64,000 nt of DNA from Adiantum capillus-veneris (Eukaryota; Streptophyta; Polypodiopsida; Polypodiales; Pteridaceae). Of this stretch, positions 53,440-63,895 are shown piece by piece (the stretch's first letter is position 1; the number at the start of each line of letters is the position of its first letter). A program made the translations under genes and the position numbers. Below the pieces are notes generated by a model. The model made no database searches, was not told the origin of the DNA, and saw only the letters and a program-made list of their open reading frames with translations. The stretch is taken from NCBI GenBank assembly GCA_014529385.2, contig CM043953.1, forward strand, positions 88,838,342 through 88,902,341, given 5' to 3'.

Positions 53440-54034
53440 ACTCACTGGTTTAGTGCCTGGCAAGACATCTATGCCATGCTGCACATCACGTGTAGGGGGT
53501 AAACCTGGTGGTAAATCACTTGAGAACACATCACTATACTCCGTGAGTAAGTGAGTCAGCTTTTGCCGTGCAAAAGGAGAAAGTAAACTAGAGTTATGCT
53601 GGGATGGAGAATCTTGTAATTCCTGTAATGCGTGTTTTACAATAGTTGCACGTTGCTCTATAGAATTAAAATTGAGAGCACTTTGATCAATAGATTTGTT
53701 AACACTTTGTTTATCATTAGAATTCATTTCACTTTGCATACCATTACTAGAATTCACCGCACTTTGCTCTTGAGAATTCACAAGACTTGGAGAGAAGCAG
53801 TTACACAAAAAGACTTCATCTATTAAATCTGCTTTCTGTAAAATAGAAAGCTCGGACGTACATATAAAAGGTGCAGATGGTATATTTTTCTCACCAAGCA
53901 CAAGCAAATGTTTACCATTGGCCATAAAGGATAAGGAGTTGTGTTCATAACTAGTGTGCAATGTGTTTCCTAAACCATGCAGCCACTCTCGTCCTAAAAC
54001 TACATCAACACGGTCCATGTTCATAACTTGGAAG
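53440..54034 (-). pseudogene. Gypsy F protease C-terminus and RT start
   Basis: The minus frame reads FQVMNMDRVDVVLGREWL (protease C-terminal block), then a linker of about 100 residues rich in Ser/Asn/Gln with loose SxN/SAL repeats, then LLTEYSDVFSSDLPPGLPP and HGIDVLPGTKPVS, the conserved entry to gypsy RT. The frame from 54024 continues into the LINE at its end, which is not part of the protein. Confidence 0.85.
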
Positions 54035-54467
54035 TCTTCATGTCAAGACCCAACATCCAAAAACTTTGGAAGAAGCCATCGGTCATGCCCAAAGATATGA
54101 TGATGACCAAGAGAGGAAGGGAAATGTTCCCCTACTCTAAGAATAATTTTGCTAAGAGCAATGTGGCTACGAGCCAATGGAGAGGTAGATCTCCCACACG
54201 TTCCAAGAGGGATAAGAGACAATCTACCTCTCCACGCCCACAAGAGGCTAAGAAGCCTAAGCAATCATGAGATACTCCACATGGGTCTCTCAACACTATT
54301 GATTTCGAGCATGCAAAGAAACACAATCTGCGTTTCAAATGTCTTTCGGACCAACATAACAAGAAGGACTGTCCTCCTTTGCAAGGCAAAGAAAAGACCA
54401 TGTACATGGTAGAGGTTTTTCATATGGAAGAAATGCACAAGTGTTGTGTGCCTGCTTCAATGTGGCA

Positions 54468-54900
54468 CAAGGGTCATCGTATGATCTTGAACAATAAGCT
54501 CAACCCCTTAAACTGCCGTGTCCCATACTTTTTTATCATTCCGAGACATCTGCTCCACCACATACTTGTGAGAGCAGGGAGTCTGTGTAAGCTTCAATTT
54601 CTTGACGAGCTTATAGTTCAAGAAGTTATGAGTTGCACCATCATCCACTAAAATACGAACACGTTGTCCGTTAATAGTGCCATGCATGCGAATCAAATCA
54701 TGGGGGCCAAAGGTGGGCTGCCACATTGAAGCAGGCACACAACACTTGTGCTTTTCTTCCATATGAAGAACCTTTACAGCACAATATTTAGGAGATGAAT
54801 CTAATGTGAGCCGTTGCACTGTGTGCATGGCCTTTTCTTTGCCTTGCAAAAGAGGACAATCTTTCTTGTTATGTTGGTCTGAAAGACATCTAAAACACAA
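54468..54900 (-). pseudogene. Gypsy F zinc knuckle and protease
   Basis: The minus frame from 54900 reads MCFRCLSDQHNKKDCP, a CX2CX4HX4C knuckle, then GTINGQRVRILVDDGATHNF with a DDG in place of the usual DSG/DTG, YKLVKKLKLTQ, and a TAA at 54508. Beyond the stop GVELIVQDHTM continues to the inverted insertion at 54467. Confidence 0.82.
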
Positions 54901-56111
54901 ATTTGTTTTTTCGAACGCTCAAAATCGGTAGTGCTGAGAGACCCACGTGGAGCATAGTAACAAGGAATGGCCATTTTCAAGTCCCCGTTCCCTATTCCCA
55001 TCCCAATTTCCCGTTCCAGATCCCCGTTCCGTGTTTCAAACGTGAGTATTCGAAACAAGGAATGGCATTTCATGCATGTTGTTCCCCGTTCCAATTTCCC
55101 GTTCCTGGTAACTATGACGTGGAGTATCTCGTGATTGCTTAGGCTTCTTGGCCTTTTGTGGGTGTGGAGAGGTAGATTGTCTCTTATTCCTCTTGGAACG
55201 TATGGGAGATCTACCTCACCATTGGCTCTTAGCCACATTGCTCTTAGCAAAATTATTCTTAGAGTGGGGAACATTTCCCTTCCTCTCTTGGTCATCATCA
55301 TATCTTTGGGCATGACTGATGGCTTCTTCCAAAGTTTTTGGATGTTGGGTCTTGACATGAAGAAGATAGTCTTTGTAAAGGCCCCTATTAAAACCCCGTA
55401 TCTTTTGGAATTCATCTAGACCTTCTAGTTTTAATATGATTTCCCGATACTTTGAAAGGTACTGTGTGAGAGAGAGGCCAGACATGTGACATGCATCCCA
55501 TGCTAACCAATTCTTATCTTCTTCATTGGAGTAAAGAAGCTTGAAACGCAGCCCAAGACGGCGGACGGACATCTATTGGAAATGTCATCCACCACTTATA
55601 GGCCTTGCCTTTAAGAGATAAGACTTGTTTCCACAGCCGTCTTTATATCCGGGGTGTGTCTCAATCTATGAATATCACACCATTTGTGTAAGAATGTATT
55701 AACCACATCCTTGTTGCGATCACGCTCTTCCCCGTGAAACTCAGGAATGGTGATATTCTTAAGTAATGCATTGCTACGTTCTGCATCTTCTGAAGCACTT
55801 GTCTCTTGGACTCCTTGAGTCGTGCGAGCTTGGTTCCCTTGAGCCGTGCCACTTGTGGCTCCTTGAGCCGTCTGTGAATTCATAAATAACTCCGTAAGAT
55901 TGGTAACATTTGCATTGAGTGCAGAGAGGTTGCGTTCAAGTACGCTTTGGCGATTTTCCAAAGTCTTGAAAGCAGCCATATCTACTAGGCCATGATCTCC
56001 TAGATCATCGTCATCATGCATATTAGTGTCAGCCTTACGCGTGGTGCCCTGATTTTGATCTACGTGCTCAAAATCAAACGTGTGTGTAGGTGGGATATCC
56101 TCACTAGCCAT
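54901..56111 (-). pseudogene. gag: Gypsy F gag
   Basis: Start MASEDIPPTHTFDFEHV at 56111. A coiled-coil-like stretch (LENRQSVLERNLSALN) is followed by ITIPEFHGEERDRNKDVVN, ended by TAA 55611. After a shift 55572-55216 gives the capsid helices (FKLLYSNEEDKNWLAWDA, EEAISHAQRYDDDQERKG). A basic region then leads to the knuckle, interrupted at 55116-54953 by a MITE. Confidence 0.82.
54953..55116. mobile_element. 164-bp hAT-type MITE
   Basis: The 8-bp target duplication acgtggag (54945-54952 and 55117-55124) flanks an AT/GC-mixed 164-bp segment. The ends CATAGTAACAAGGAATGG and, on the other strand, CATAGTTACCAGGAACGG form imperfect terminal inverted repeats. The uninterrupted site survives in the other arm (54268-54300). 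It has no coding capacity and the interior repeats ccgttcc blocks. The 8-bp duplication points to the hAT superfamily. Confidence 0.88.
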
Positions 56112-57079
56112 GGTAAACACACTAATGTAAAGAGAGAAAAAAGAAAAAAATCAACTTGTACCTTGTGAAATTGAAGTCTTTGTGTTTTGTATGCTCCGCG
56201 ATTTGCGTTGCATGCAAACCTCGCCTTGCGGGCATTGTATCGCTTCATGTGTCGTTCGTCGTAAGAACACCTTTTTTAATTCTCCACAAAAACTCGTCGA
56301 GGAAAAAAGAATTTTTGGAGGGAAAACTTGCCTTCCTCCAAGAAGTGAAAAGGAAGGGTGAAACTACGTCCTTGAAGTTTGAAGCTTTCCCTTTCCTTCT
56401 AGTTTTCCTTTCAACACAAGTATGCTATTTTTCCTTGTTATACACAACAAGGGTCAATAGCTTGATGGTAAAGTGTTGGTCTATTACCCTCATGGGGAGG
56501 GTTCAACCTCCTTCATGCAAGGGTTAAGCGGGCCTTCCTACGCGTGCAACCAACGGCGCCTCGGTGCCGTAGAGTTGCCGGTCGAGTTTGCCTTGGTCGC
56601 CCGCCTTAGTCGTGCACTGTGGATGGCTGCCGCGGTTGACTGTCGCTGTTTGTCTCCAGGCCGCGCACAGGATAACGTGCCTGTCTTCTTTTTGCTGCAC
56701 AGCGGAGACATCGCTATCTGCGGAGACATGGGAGAGAAGCAGCATGTGGCATGCACATGCAACCCGCTTTTCCCCTTCTCCAAAAATAGCTCGGATACCA
56801 GTGAAATGGCGGTGGTAATGCGTGTGTTAGTCTCCACCCAACCATGCTATCTTATAGCCTCCCCCTACTCGCTTTTTTTATGACCTTCATCAATCGACTT
56901 GTCAAGACGTGTAGCTATTGAGCTATTCCTGCTCTAAACCACAGTTTTGGCCCTCTGGCATCTTTCTCATTGCAAACTGTGAAATCGTCAGAATTACAGC
57001 CTTTCAGTGAAAACAGGAGATCAGCTTCCTTTGTTCTTTCTTGGTACCTTCACAGAAAAACCGCACGATGGGTAATCAC
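56112..57079. other. Unassigned stretch between gypsy F and the PPR pseudogene
   Basis: 56112-56260 may be the gypsy F leader, but no PBS or LTR edge is visible. 56520-56880 is GC-rich without a credible gene. A tRNA-like segment lies at 56450-56520. Confidence 0.4.
56450..56520 (+). ncRNA. Possible tRNA-derived SINE head
   Basis: An A-box-like TAGCTTGATGG (56458-56468) is followed 31 bases later by a B-box-like GGTTCAACCTC (56500-56510) in a T-arm that can pair (GGAGG / CCTCC). The anticodon arm does not fold convincingly, so this is at best a tRNA-derived remnant. Confidence 0.3.
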
Positions 57080-57464
57080 TTCGAATCGATGCAGGATGTT
57101 GGCAAGGAAGCTCGTCAAGGCTATTCTAAGCATATGCAAGCAGAAGGCCTTTCTCCAATGCAATCATCTATGGAAGCAAGCACCTATGCTAGCATCTTGA
57201 AAGACTTCGTAATATGCTGACATGGGTGAGAGAATTTATGATGAGAGTGCTAGTCAGTCACAAGCTATTCAGAAACAGGTTGTTCTTAGCAGGGCTTTTC
57301 TTTATATGTATGGAAAATATGGTGCCCTTACAATGTCCACAGAAAGGCAACAAATCCACTAACAACTCTAGGGAAGAAGCACTACTCGTGAAACACATCA
57401 AGCAGACTCACAAAAGCATGAGAAGTTGTCATGTCCGATCTGTCATCACTGTTACAGATAAGCC
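57080..57464 (+). pseudogene. PPR protein pseudogene, left part
   Basis: Plus-strand text encodes KHMQAEGLSPMQS with PPR spacing (helix then EGLSP), then STYASILKDF, TWVREFMMR and, in the next phase, LSRAFLYMYGKYGAL, which resembles the LxxMYxKCGxL of plant PPR repeats. Stops and shifts break it. Such proteins normally bind organellar RNA. It is interrupted at 57464 by an A-family element. Confidence 0.55.
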
Positions 57465-58682
57465 TGTAACAGACTTGGACACTCCAAGTCAAGAATCTAC
57501 CACGACAACACCAAATAACCACTTCAAAGCAGTTCACAGTTCACAATTGATTTACACTAGCCCGACGGAGTTCCGTGCCTAGAGATATTGGCCCCAAAGA
57601 CTGGCGCCCCTTACGGTATTTCTTTTTCTATTAATCTGAGTTTAAAGTACAAGAGTGGTTGGGTCTCACTCTCAGACTCTATGTCCAGATGCTCTGAGAA
57701 GTGAGGCCCTGCCCACTATTTTAAAGATACAAGGGATTCCCAAAAGTAGAGCCCCAAAAACAGTAAGTGAAAAGCTTCTCCAATTTAAAGCAATTTATCT
57801 CAAAAGCTGCCCAAAAACAGCCAGCGTAATTTTAGGGATTCCGTACGCTGCCACGTCATCAGCAAGCTACGCAAAAAGCAAGTTTCCGTACACTTTGCCA
57901 CGTCAGCCTGTCAGCGGGTTTTGCGTCGGAAAATCCGGGCTGCCACGTATTTGCTGTCAGTGCATTGTACTATGCTAAATTAGGGTTTGCAGGTTGTTTA
58001 GGGTTAGGGTTAGGGTTTCAAATTTTTAGGGTTAGGGTTTTTGCAGATTAGGGTTAGGGTTTCAGCAGTCGGGCAATTAGGAGTAGCCATGTCATCACTT
58101 TGTGACATATCCCCCTCTTAAAAGCATTGTAATTGCCCTCGATTACGCTTGCAAAACAGACAGAGGCCATAAACCGTCTTAGCAGACACTCATTGTTAGC
58201 ACCTACGTACTAGGAACACACATCTAGCACATGTACCAATCGACAGTCACATCACAGGACATCACATGACATTCAACATTCATTCGGATCTTAGACCATG
58301 ATTTATCGGCAATGTAGCTAGCAATCACATTTAGATCCAGTCCGGACCTCATCGATGCCCGATTGACTAACCCCTATTGCAACCATGTCTATTCGAGATC
58401 AATAAACCAAAATGCTGCAGTCATTTGGTCTATCAGTTCTTGCACTTAAAAACAAGTCAAGGACAAATCAGTTTCATATTCAGGAATTCCATTTCATAAA
58501 GTCATACAGCAGAATACTGTCAGCTCTCAGTATCCCTAAAGCTCAAAGAGACATCAGTGACTCTAGTATCAAAATCGAGGCATCTGTTGACAAAGGAGCG
58601 GAGTAACTCCCCTCTTGTGCATCCCACTGCACCAGATCAACAGTCGGGCAATTACGAGCAGCCACGTCATCACTTTGTGACA
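57465..58682 (-). mobile_element. Collapsed A-family gypsy copy
   Basis: One complete LTR (57465-58107, 643 bp) plus the PPT and 3' untranslated region (58108-58640) joined directly to the last 43 bp of the other LTR (58640-58682). The target duplication aagcc is at 57460-57464 and 58683-58687. All gag-pol is gone, so a 6.5-kb element shrank to 1.2 kb. The junction repeats the text cagtcgggcaatta, found in both LTRs. Confidence 0.93.
57979..58062 (+). repeat. Telomere-like TTAGGG/TTTAGGG blocks in an A-family LTR
   Basis: About nine TTAGGG units in 84 bp, including TTTAGGGTTAGGGTTAGGG. Shorter versions occupy the same LTR place in copy A (25750-25820 and 31715-31785). Confidence 0.9.
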
Positions 58683-59095
58683 AAGCCCAACGTGGCTGTT
58701 TCAAGGAAGTAAGTTGTTGTTCTCATGGGATAGCGAAGGCCTATTTCCAATTGTCCCAATGCAACACTTACGCTTGCACATTGAAGGTGTGTAGTCTTAT
58801 GAAAGACGTTGACATGGGTGAGACAATTAATGATGAGATTGGCTGTTGCAAAAAATTATCATGCTTCCTGTGATCTAGAATGTGGACTCTTGGAATGCAT
58901 TAATTGTAAGATTTGTCCCACGGGGGCAGGGCCAGAAAGCTCTAATTTGTTTTCAACAGATGCGAAGCGAGGGCCTCTCTCTAGATGCAATCAGCTATGC
59001 ATGCATCTTGAAGGCATGTGGCTCTATGCAAGATGCCCAACATCATTGATGCAAGGAAGTGCATCAACGAGAGACATTCAATCCCGTGGTGAGTA
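58683..59095 (+). pseudogene. PPR protein pseudogene, right part
   Basis: After the aagcc duplication the plus strand reads NTYACTLKVCSLMKDVDMG then ETINDEI, and at 58950-59045 QQMRSEGLSLDAISYACIL then KACGSMQDA, two clear PPR repeats with the YxxxLKAC core. Shifts near 58810 and 59040 break the phase. It ends without a domain I can name. Confidence 0.65.
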
Positions 59096-59606
59096 AGCAT
59101 TATCATTTTTTTTATTTTTGACACTGAGAACTCAGTTAATGAATGCACTGAAAATTGCACGCTGCCGTGGGAATGGCACCTTCCCTCGTATTATAAAAAT
59201 CGGGGAGCATTGTGCAAACTCCCCCATGTAAGGAGACTTGAATGTTTTTTTTTTTTTTTGAAAGTATCCCATTTTTGCAAAGAACGCCTTTGAACCACAA
59301 CAATCGGTATCCCAAACACTCTCAAGTAAAAAAATCTAACACGCTTTGATGAAATCTCTCTCCGTGCTTCATTTCCTCTCGGATAAAAAATCAAATACCC
59401 TTTGATGAACACACTCTTTCTCTCTCTCTCTCATTCATTTTCTCTCGGGTAAAAAAATCTAACATCCTTTGTGAACTCTCTCTCTCTTTCTCCCTGTCCC
59501 TCTGCTTCCCCTTCATTTTGATGTCTCTCCTCCCAATTAATAAACATCTTAGACATAATTAACAACATCAAATAGTCGTTTTTTTTTTTTCATTTGAAAT
59601 GTAAGG
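59096..59606. other. Low-complexity CT-rich sequence with a ~70-bp repeat
   Basis: Three imperfect copies of aaaaaatctaacaccctttgatgaa followed by CT-rich text lie at 59325-59500. Runs of T are at 59247-59260 and 59581-59590. No gene is seen. Confidence 0.6.
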
Positions 59607-60877
59607 TGCAGCGGAATGAATGTTGTATTTTCTCAAGATTAGTGATCTTTATTGCTCAAGGTTCCTTTTAGTTCTTAGGGAAAGAGAGAGCTTTCCGTCT
59701 TATGGAGAGTGCTATGATCACGAACAAAGTGAGTGGATATTCTGCGTGCAAGTGAATGAGACTGAGAGAAGGAGAGAGAAGAGATACGACACCCGAGAGG
59801 TTGTAAAACCCTCCTCCGAAGGCCCCACTCTCGTCGGCGAGAGTGGTCTACTTTGATTGCACAAAGGTGTACAAAGCGTATGCAATGGACTGATGCAAAG
59901 GGACTATGCCGATGACGACGACGGTGGTGACGACGATGACTTGGGCTGAAACTGTGGATCTTCTATATGCTGAATTTCTTGGACTGTTTCGGGGCTGAAA
60001 ATGGACTGTTTTGGTTGCGTTCTTCGAGGCTACTCTTGAGGATCTTCGGCAACCAATCTGGGACTGAATTTCTACTGTGGCATAGGCTGAAATCTGCTGG
60101 ACTTGGCTGCGTTTTTCTTGATGATAAAACTGTTGAAAAAACGCTGAATCTGTTGGTCTATGGCTGCGTTTTGCTGCTGCTGAATTAAACGCTGATGTTG
60201 TCTTTCCTTTGCCCAAAACGCTACTGTTGATCTGCTGCAAAAACGCCACCAAGGCTGATGGCTGCTGTGGAAAAACGCCAGCAAGGCTGATGTGAAAATG
60301 CTAGCAATGGGGACTTCTGTGGGGCGATCATGCAAGGGGGGAATGCGGGGTATCTGATGTGGCCGCGGTAACTGCAAGAGAACACACCGGGCTGATGTCT
60401 GTATCCAAAACGCTAGGCTCTGATGATGTAGGCGAGGTGGGAACTCCAAAACGCCAGGCTTCTGGGGGGGTACTACTGAGAAGTGACCTGTTGAGCGGGA
60501 AGCTCCTGCTACCTCTTCTGCCAAAAAGTGTGAACTTGGGTTTGCTTATATATTAACTTAGCAGAATTGCTCTACCTACTTTTGTTGGAAAGTCACTTAA
60601 AAATAATAAGTGAAAATAACCAAAAATAGGAAAATAGGCTAAATGCACTGGAAAATTCCCCTAACTGATGCTAATGGATTCTGATGGGAATTCCGATGGT
60701 CATGCTGTGTGCAACCGAAGGATATGCATCTATGCTAAGTGACTGGGCATGCACGGTCTACGAATAGACTCACAAAAGTGCCAGATCACTACTAATCTAG
60801 ACTTGACTGAACTGACTGAACCCTGCTGTGGTGTAGCTTATCCACGGACACATAGGGTTGGGATGTGTGACATGACA
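59607..60877 (-). repeat. Family E 3' LTR
   Basis: 1271 bp, own strand starting TGTCATGTCACAC and ending CGCTGCA. It is rich in AGCGTTTT / AAAACGCT blocks at about 60080-60450. Confidence 0.85.
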
Positions 60878-61130
60878 TCCCCTCCTTTTCAAAGTGAGGT
60901 ACTGGTACCGAGCTGTATGGCGTCGAGGGAGATCGCTAACAACATCCGAAATCCTGGAAGGGACTCTTCGCCAGCCTACTCTGTTGTGTGGGTCGTGCGG
61001 TACTTGAACTTCATAAAGGTTTGCAACGTTTGCTTCTTTGGGCCGCGCTGAAAGTGACAAAGTCTTCTGTGGCTCTTTCGATGCTTCAACTTCGTCTAGA
61101 GTCATGCTTCCTTTGTCTTCAAGAATCTCC
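60878..61130 (-). other. Family E polypurine tract and a possible 3' exon
   Basis: AAAAGGAGGGGATG on the minus strand abuts the LTR. Upstream (minus), a splice-acceptor-like ggttttggtttcag ends at 61142, followed by an open stretch MEILEDKGSMTLDEVEASK...LTLKRRG that runs into the PPT. A spliced product is possible, but no partner donor is identified. Confidence 0.45.
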
Positions 61131-61208
61131 ATAGCTGAAAATTCCTGAAACCAAAACCATGAACATACCCATTCCATGTAAAGTGAAGGAAAAAAAATCT
61201 TATCTTCT

Positions 61209-62066
61209 CTAAAGACTGTGTATACAATGTGGATGAACATAGAGCGGAGTGACAAACCGTTCATCTAACACATGCAAACAATGCGGTCGAATCTTTTCTG
61301 TATGATCGAAATCAATCAATTGTGGCAAATCACAATGGAAATGCCCATGCTTGGTGCTCATACTATCATGTGCTCGTTCGGAAACTGTGTCATGACAAGG
61401 AAGAGACATGGAATGTGACTTCCTTACATACAAACTTTTCAGCTTTTCATGAACAATCCGCATACATTCGTGCTCATCCATGAGAGAAACGTGCTCAACA
61501 TACAATATGTCATGCCTAGGAAAAGGGATCACATAACGATGCTGACTAAAATACAGGAAACGGTCACGAATGAAACACTCGAACAATGCGTGCGTATCAA
61601 TCATGCGAACACATAATACTTCCTATGATGGTTCTTTGGACCAAGGCTCGAGAGCCAAGATCGTTTCGTCCTGAATGATCGAATCGTCTTGTGGGGGTTC
61701 TTTGGACCTTGACTCGAAAGCCAAGATCGGATCTTCGCGATTGAACGAATCTACAACGAGGTTAGCTTCGCTAGGAAAAGCATCAACTAACACATCATCC
61801 TTGTGAACAATCGCATCATCTTCATGCAATTCATCATGCTTGTCTTTTTCATCCAAATCATCATGCAAATCATTATCCTTCAAATCATCATGCTTCTCAT
61901 AATCATGCAAGTTCTGTGTGTCATGCTGTGGAGAAAAAGAGACTGAAAGAGTCTCCTTATCTCGAATCCTTTCAACCTTGTCCTGCATATCAGCAATGAG
62001 AGATGGAGAAGAAGAAGTATCCACTCCATGAAAGATAGTAGGAGAATCACTTTTGGCATTGAGAGT
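61209..62066 (-). pseudogene. Family E unknown acidic/His-rich region after protease
   Basis: Same phase as the gag-protease frame after TAA 62067, with one more stop at 61623 and an end at 61209. It is about 285 residues. The first half is dominated by Asp/His/Glu/Lys (DLHDDLDEKDKHDELHEDD) and repeated SKEPS/SKEPPQDDS units. The second half is His/Cys-rich. It stands where RT should be. No family is recognised. Confidence 0.5.
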
Positions 62067-63754
62067 TTAAGTGTTAGCCTCCCAATCAATGAGAAGGTTT
62101 ATTTCACGAATCCATTTCATGCCTAAAATCATATCACATCCTGAGAGAGGAGAAACGACAAATCTTCTAGTGAAGGCAGCCTGTTGAATTGCAAACAACA
62201 CATCAAGGCACTCCTTCATGATGAGAGCGTCCATACCAGGACGAAAGTCAGAGACCTCGATAGGAGATCTCAGACTAACTTCTAGGCGGGCTCTCTCAAC
62301 AAGAAAGGGGCTGATCACAGCATGCATACTACCTGGGTCAAACGATATGACAAAACGGTGCTCCGACGTACGACCATAACATTTAATGAGAGAATCATCA
62401 ATGGGAGGGTCCTGAGAAACTTTGGGCACAATCATGTTATCATTCATTGCATTGACAGATGTAGTGGGTGCTGTGGGTTCTTTAGATTCATTCGATTCAA
62501 TCTTAGGATATGTTCTTTTTATGTGACCCTTAATGTGACAATGAAAACAACGACCTTCTTTAGAATAAGTGCTTTGTTCTTCCGACGTGATGTATCCTTC
62601 TACAATTGCTTGTGCTACCTTTTCATCTGGAGTAAGCTTAGGTTTAGCAATTGTGTTAGCCTTACCCTTAGATTCATTGGAAGAATTCTTTGATGAGATA
62701 CTGTTGGTAGATTGGTTAGAAGAGTTATCATTCTTACCATTCTTACCGTTCTGAGAAGTCTGCGAGGTACTTGTGGAAGTCTTGTTCTCCTTAGGCTTTC
62801 CCTTGTTGTGCTTCATCTCTTGTGCGAGAGCAATCGCTACCGCCTTGTTGAGATCGATTGGATCGAGTACCTCGACATCGTACTTGATATACTCATCCAA
62901 TCCAAAGAGAAAAGCCTCTTTGTGCTCATCATCCGACATGCGTAATTGGGTACCTAGCTGCAAAACACGATTAGAAAAAGACATAACCGGCATACCATTT
63001 TGCTTGAGAGCGCGCCAATCGTCCTTCAATCGTGCAAGGTACTGAGGTGGAAATCAGTCCAACTAAAAGAGAGGGGCGTGAAATCGTCGGCTGCCTCTAG
63101 GTGCGCAGCTAGCTGTGCCTCTTGCCATGCATGGTACCAATTGATGGCATCACCGGCAAGGTACATAGCTGCCGTCAAAACTTTGCTATTGCTTGTTTTA
63201 TTAGTTGTCGCAAAAAAAGCATTAAATTGATGCAACCAAGAATGAATAACTGTAGCATCCATCTTACCGTCATACTTACTGAAAGTCAACTTTTCTGTGA
63301 CTGGATGATTGGAATCCGCGTCGTGGCTTGCGCCACTTGACGAACTCCCACGATCTTTGGGTGGTTCGGTCTTCGAGGCTAGGACTTGGGCAATCAATTC
63401 TTGAGTGCATAGCTCTCGTCGAGCTTCACGCTCGGTCTCCAAAGCCAATCTATGAGCGGCACGATCGGCCTCCAATGCTGCGTTTCTTGCTGCCGCTTCT
63501 TCCTTCCTTAGTTTTTTTCTTTCTTTTCTTGCGTTGCGCTCGCGTTCTAAAGCAAGGCGCTTGTCTTCTTGTCTATCCATCATGGCCATCATTTGCTTCA
63601 TCATTGCCTCCATAGGGTCTGGTGCACTTGGTGGCATAGATGGCGAAGGGGGAGGGTTGAAGAAATCATCTCCGGGTGGAGACGAGTCTTCGCCGCCTCT
63701 CTCATGCTCATCACTTGTATGAGAAGTATCCATTCCGCTTCGGGTGACGACCAT
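62067..63754 (-). pseudogene. gag: Family E gag and protease
   Basis: Start MVVTRSGMDTSHTSDEHERG at 63754. A long charged coiled coil (residues about 60-120) is followed by TFSKYDGKMDATVIHSWLHQ and AGDAINWYHAWQ of the gypsy gag capsid domain. A shift near 63045 leads to the second phase, KDDWRALKQNGMPVMSF to the knuckle CFHCHIKGHIKRTY (last Cys is Tyr) and the protease FDPGSMHAVIS, where the DSG site reads DPG, and GCDMILGMKWIREINLLIDW. It ends at TAA 62067. Both the knuckle and the protease site carry disabling changes. Confidence 0.82.
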
Positions 63755-63774
63755 GCACTATGATCTTGGGGTCT

Positions 63775-63895
63775 TAAGCTCGCGAGGAACGTTCTTGAGG
63801 GTCTTGAGGTTCTTGAGGTCCTTGATTCGTGAGAATCTTGGGTTCTTGAGGTTCTTGAGTCTTGAGGGTCTTGGGTTCTTGGGGTTCTTGAGGTT
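63775..63895 (-). repeat. 9-bp tandem repeat (ttcttgagg) in the family E leader
   Basis: About a dozen imperfect units of TTCTTGAGG/GTTCTTGGG lie just before gag (on its strand). Confidence 0.88.

Larger units (their letters stand above)
54035..55362. repeat. Inverted duplication within gypsy F
   Basis: 54035-54467 (plus) is an inverted copy of 55362-54719 (minus), which is gag with zinc knuckle. The copy interrupts the protease: removing it joins QDHTMTL to DFQVMNMD in the minus phase. The 54719-55362 arm also carries the MITE, and arm 1 lacks about 55 bp around the text matching 54770-54830. Confidence 0.92.
53436..56111 (-). mobile_element. Gypsy F gag-protease fragment
   Basis: Minus-strand Ty3/gypsy text from gag start 56111 to the beginning of RT at about 53440, where LINE H sequence starts. 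No LTR, PBS or PPT of this family is visible. It is disturbed by an inverted duplication (54035-54467) and a MITE (54953-55116). Confidence 0.8.

Noticed and set aside
56450-56520. Functional tRNA gene
   Set aside because: A- and B-box-like text is present but acceptor and anticodon stems do not pair; kept only as a low-confidence SINE-like remnant.
57979-58062. True telomere end or fusion
   Set aside because: The tract is short, irregular and contained within an LTR bounded by a target duplication.
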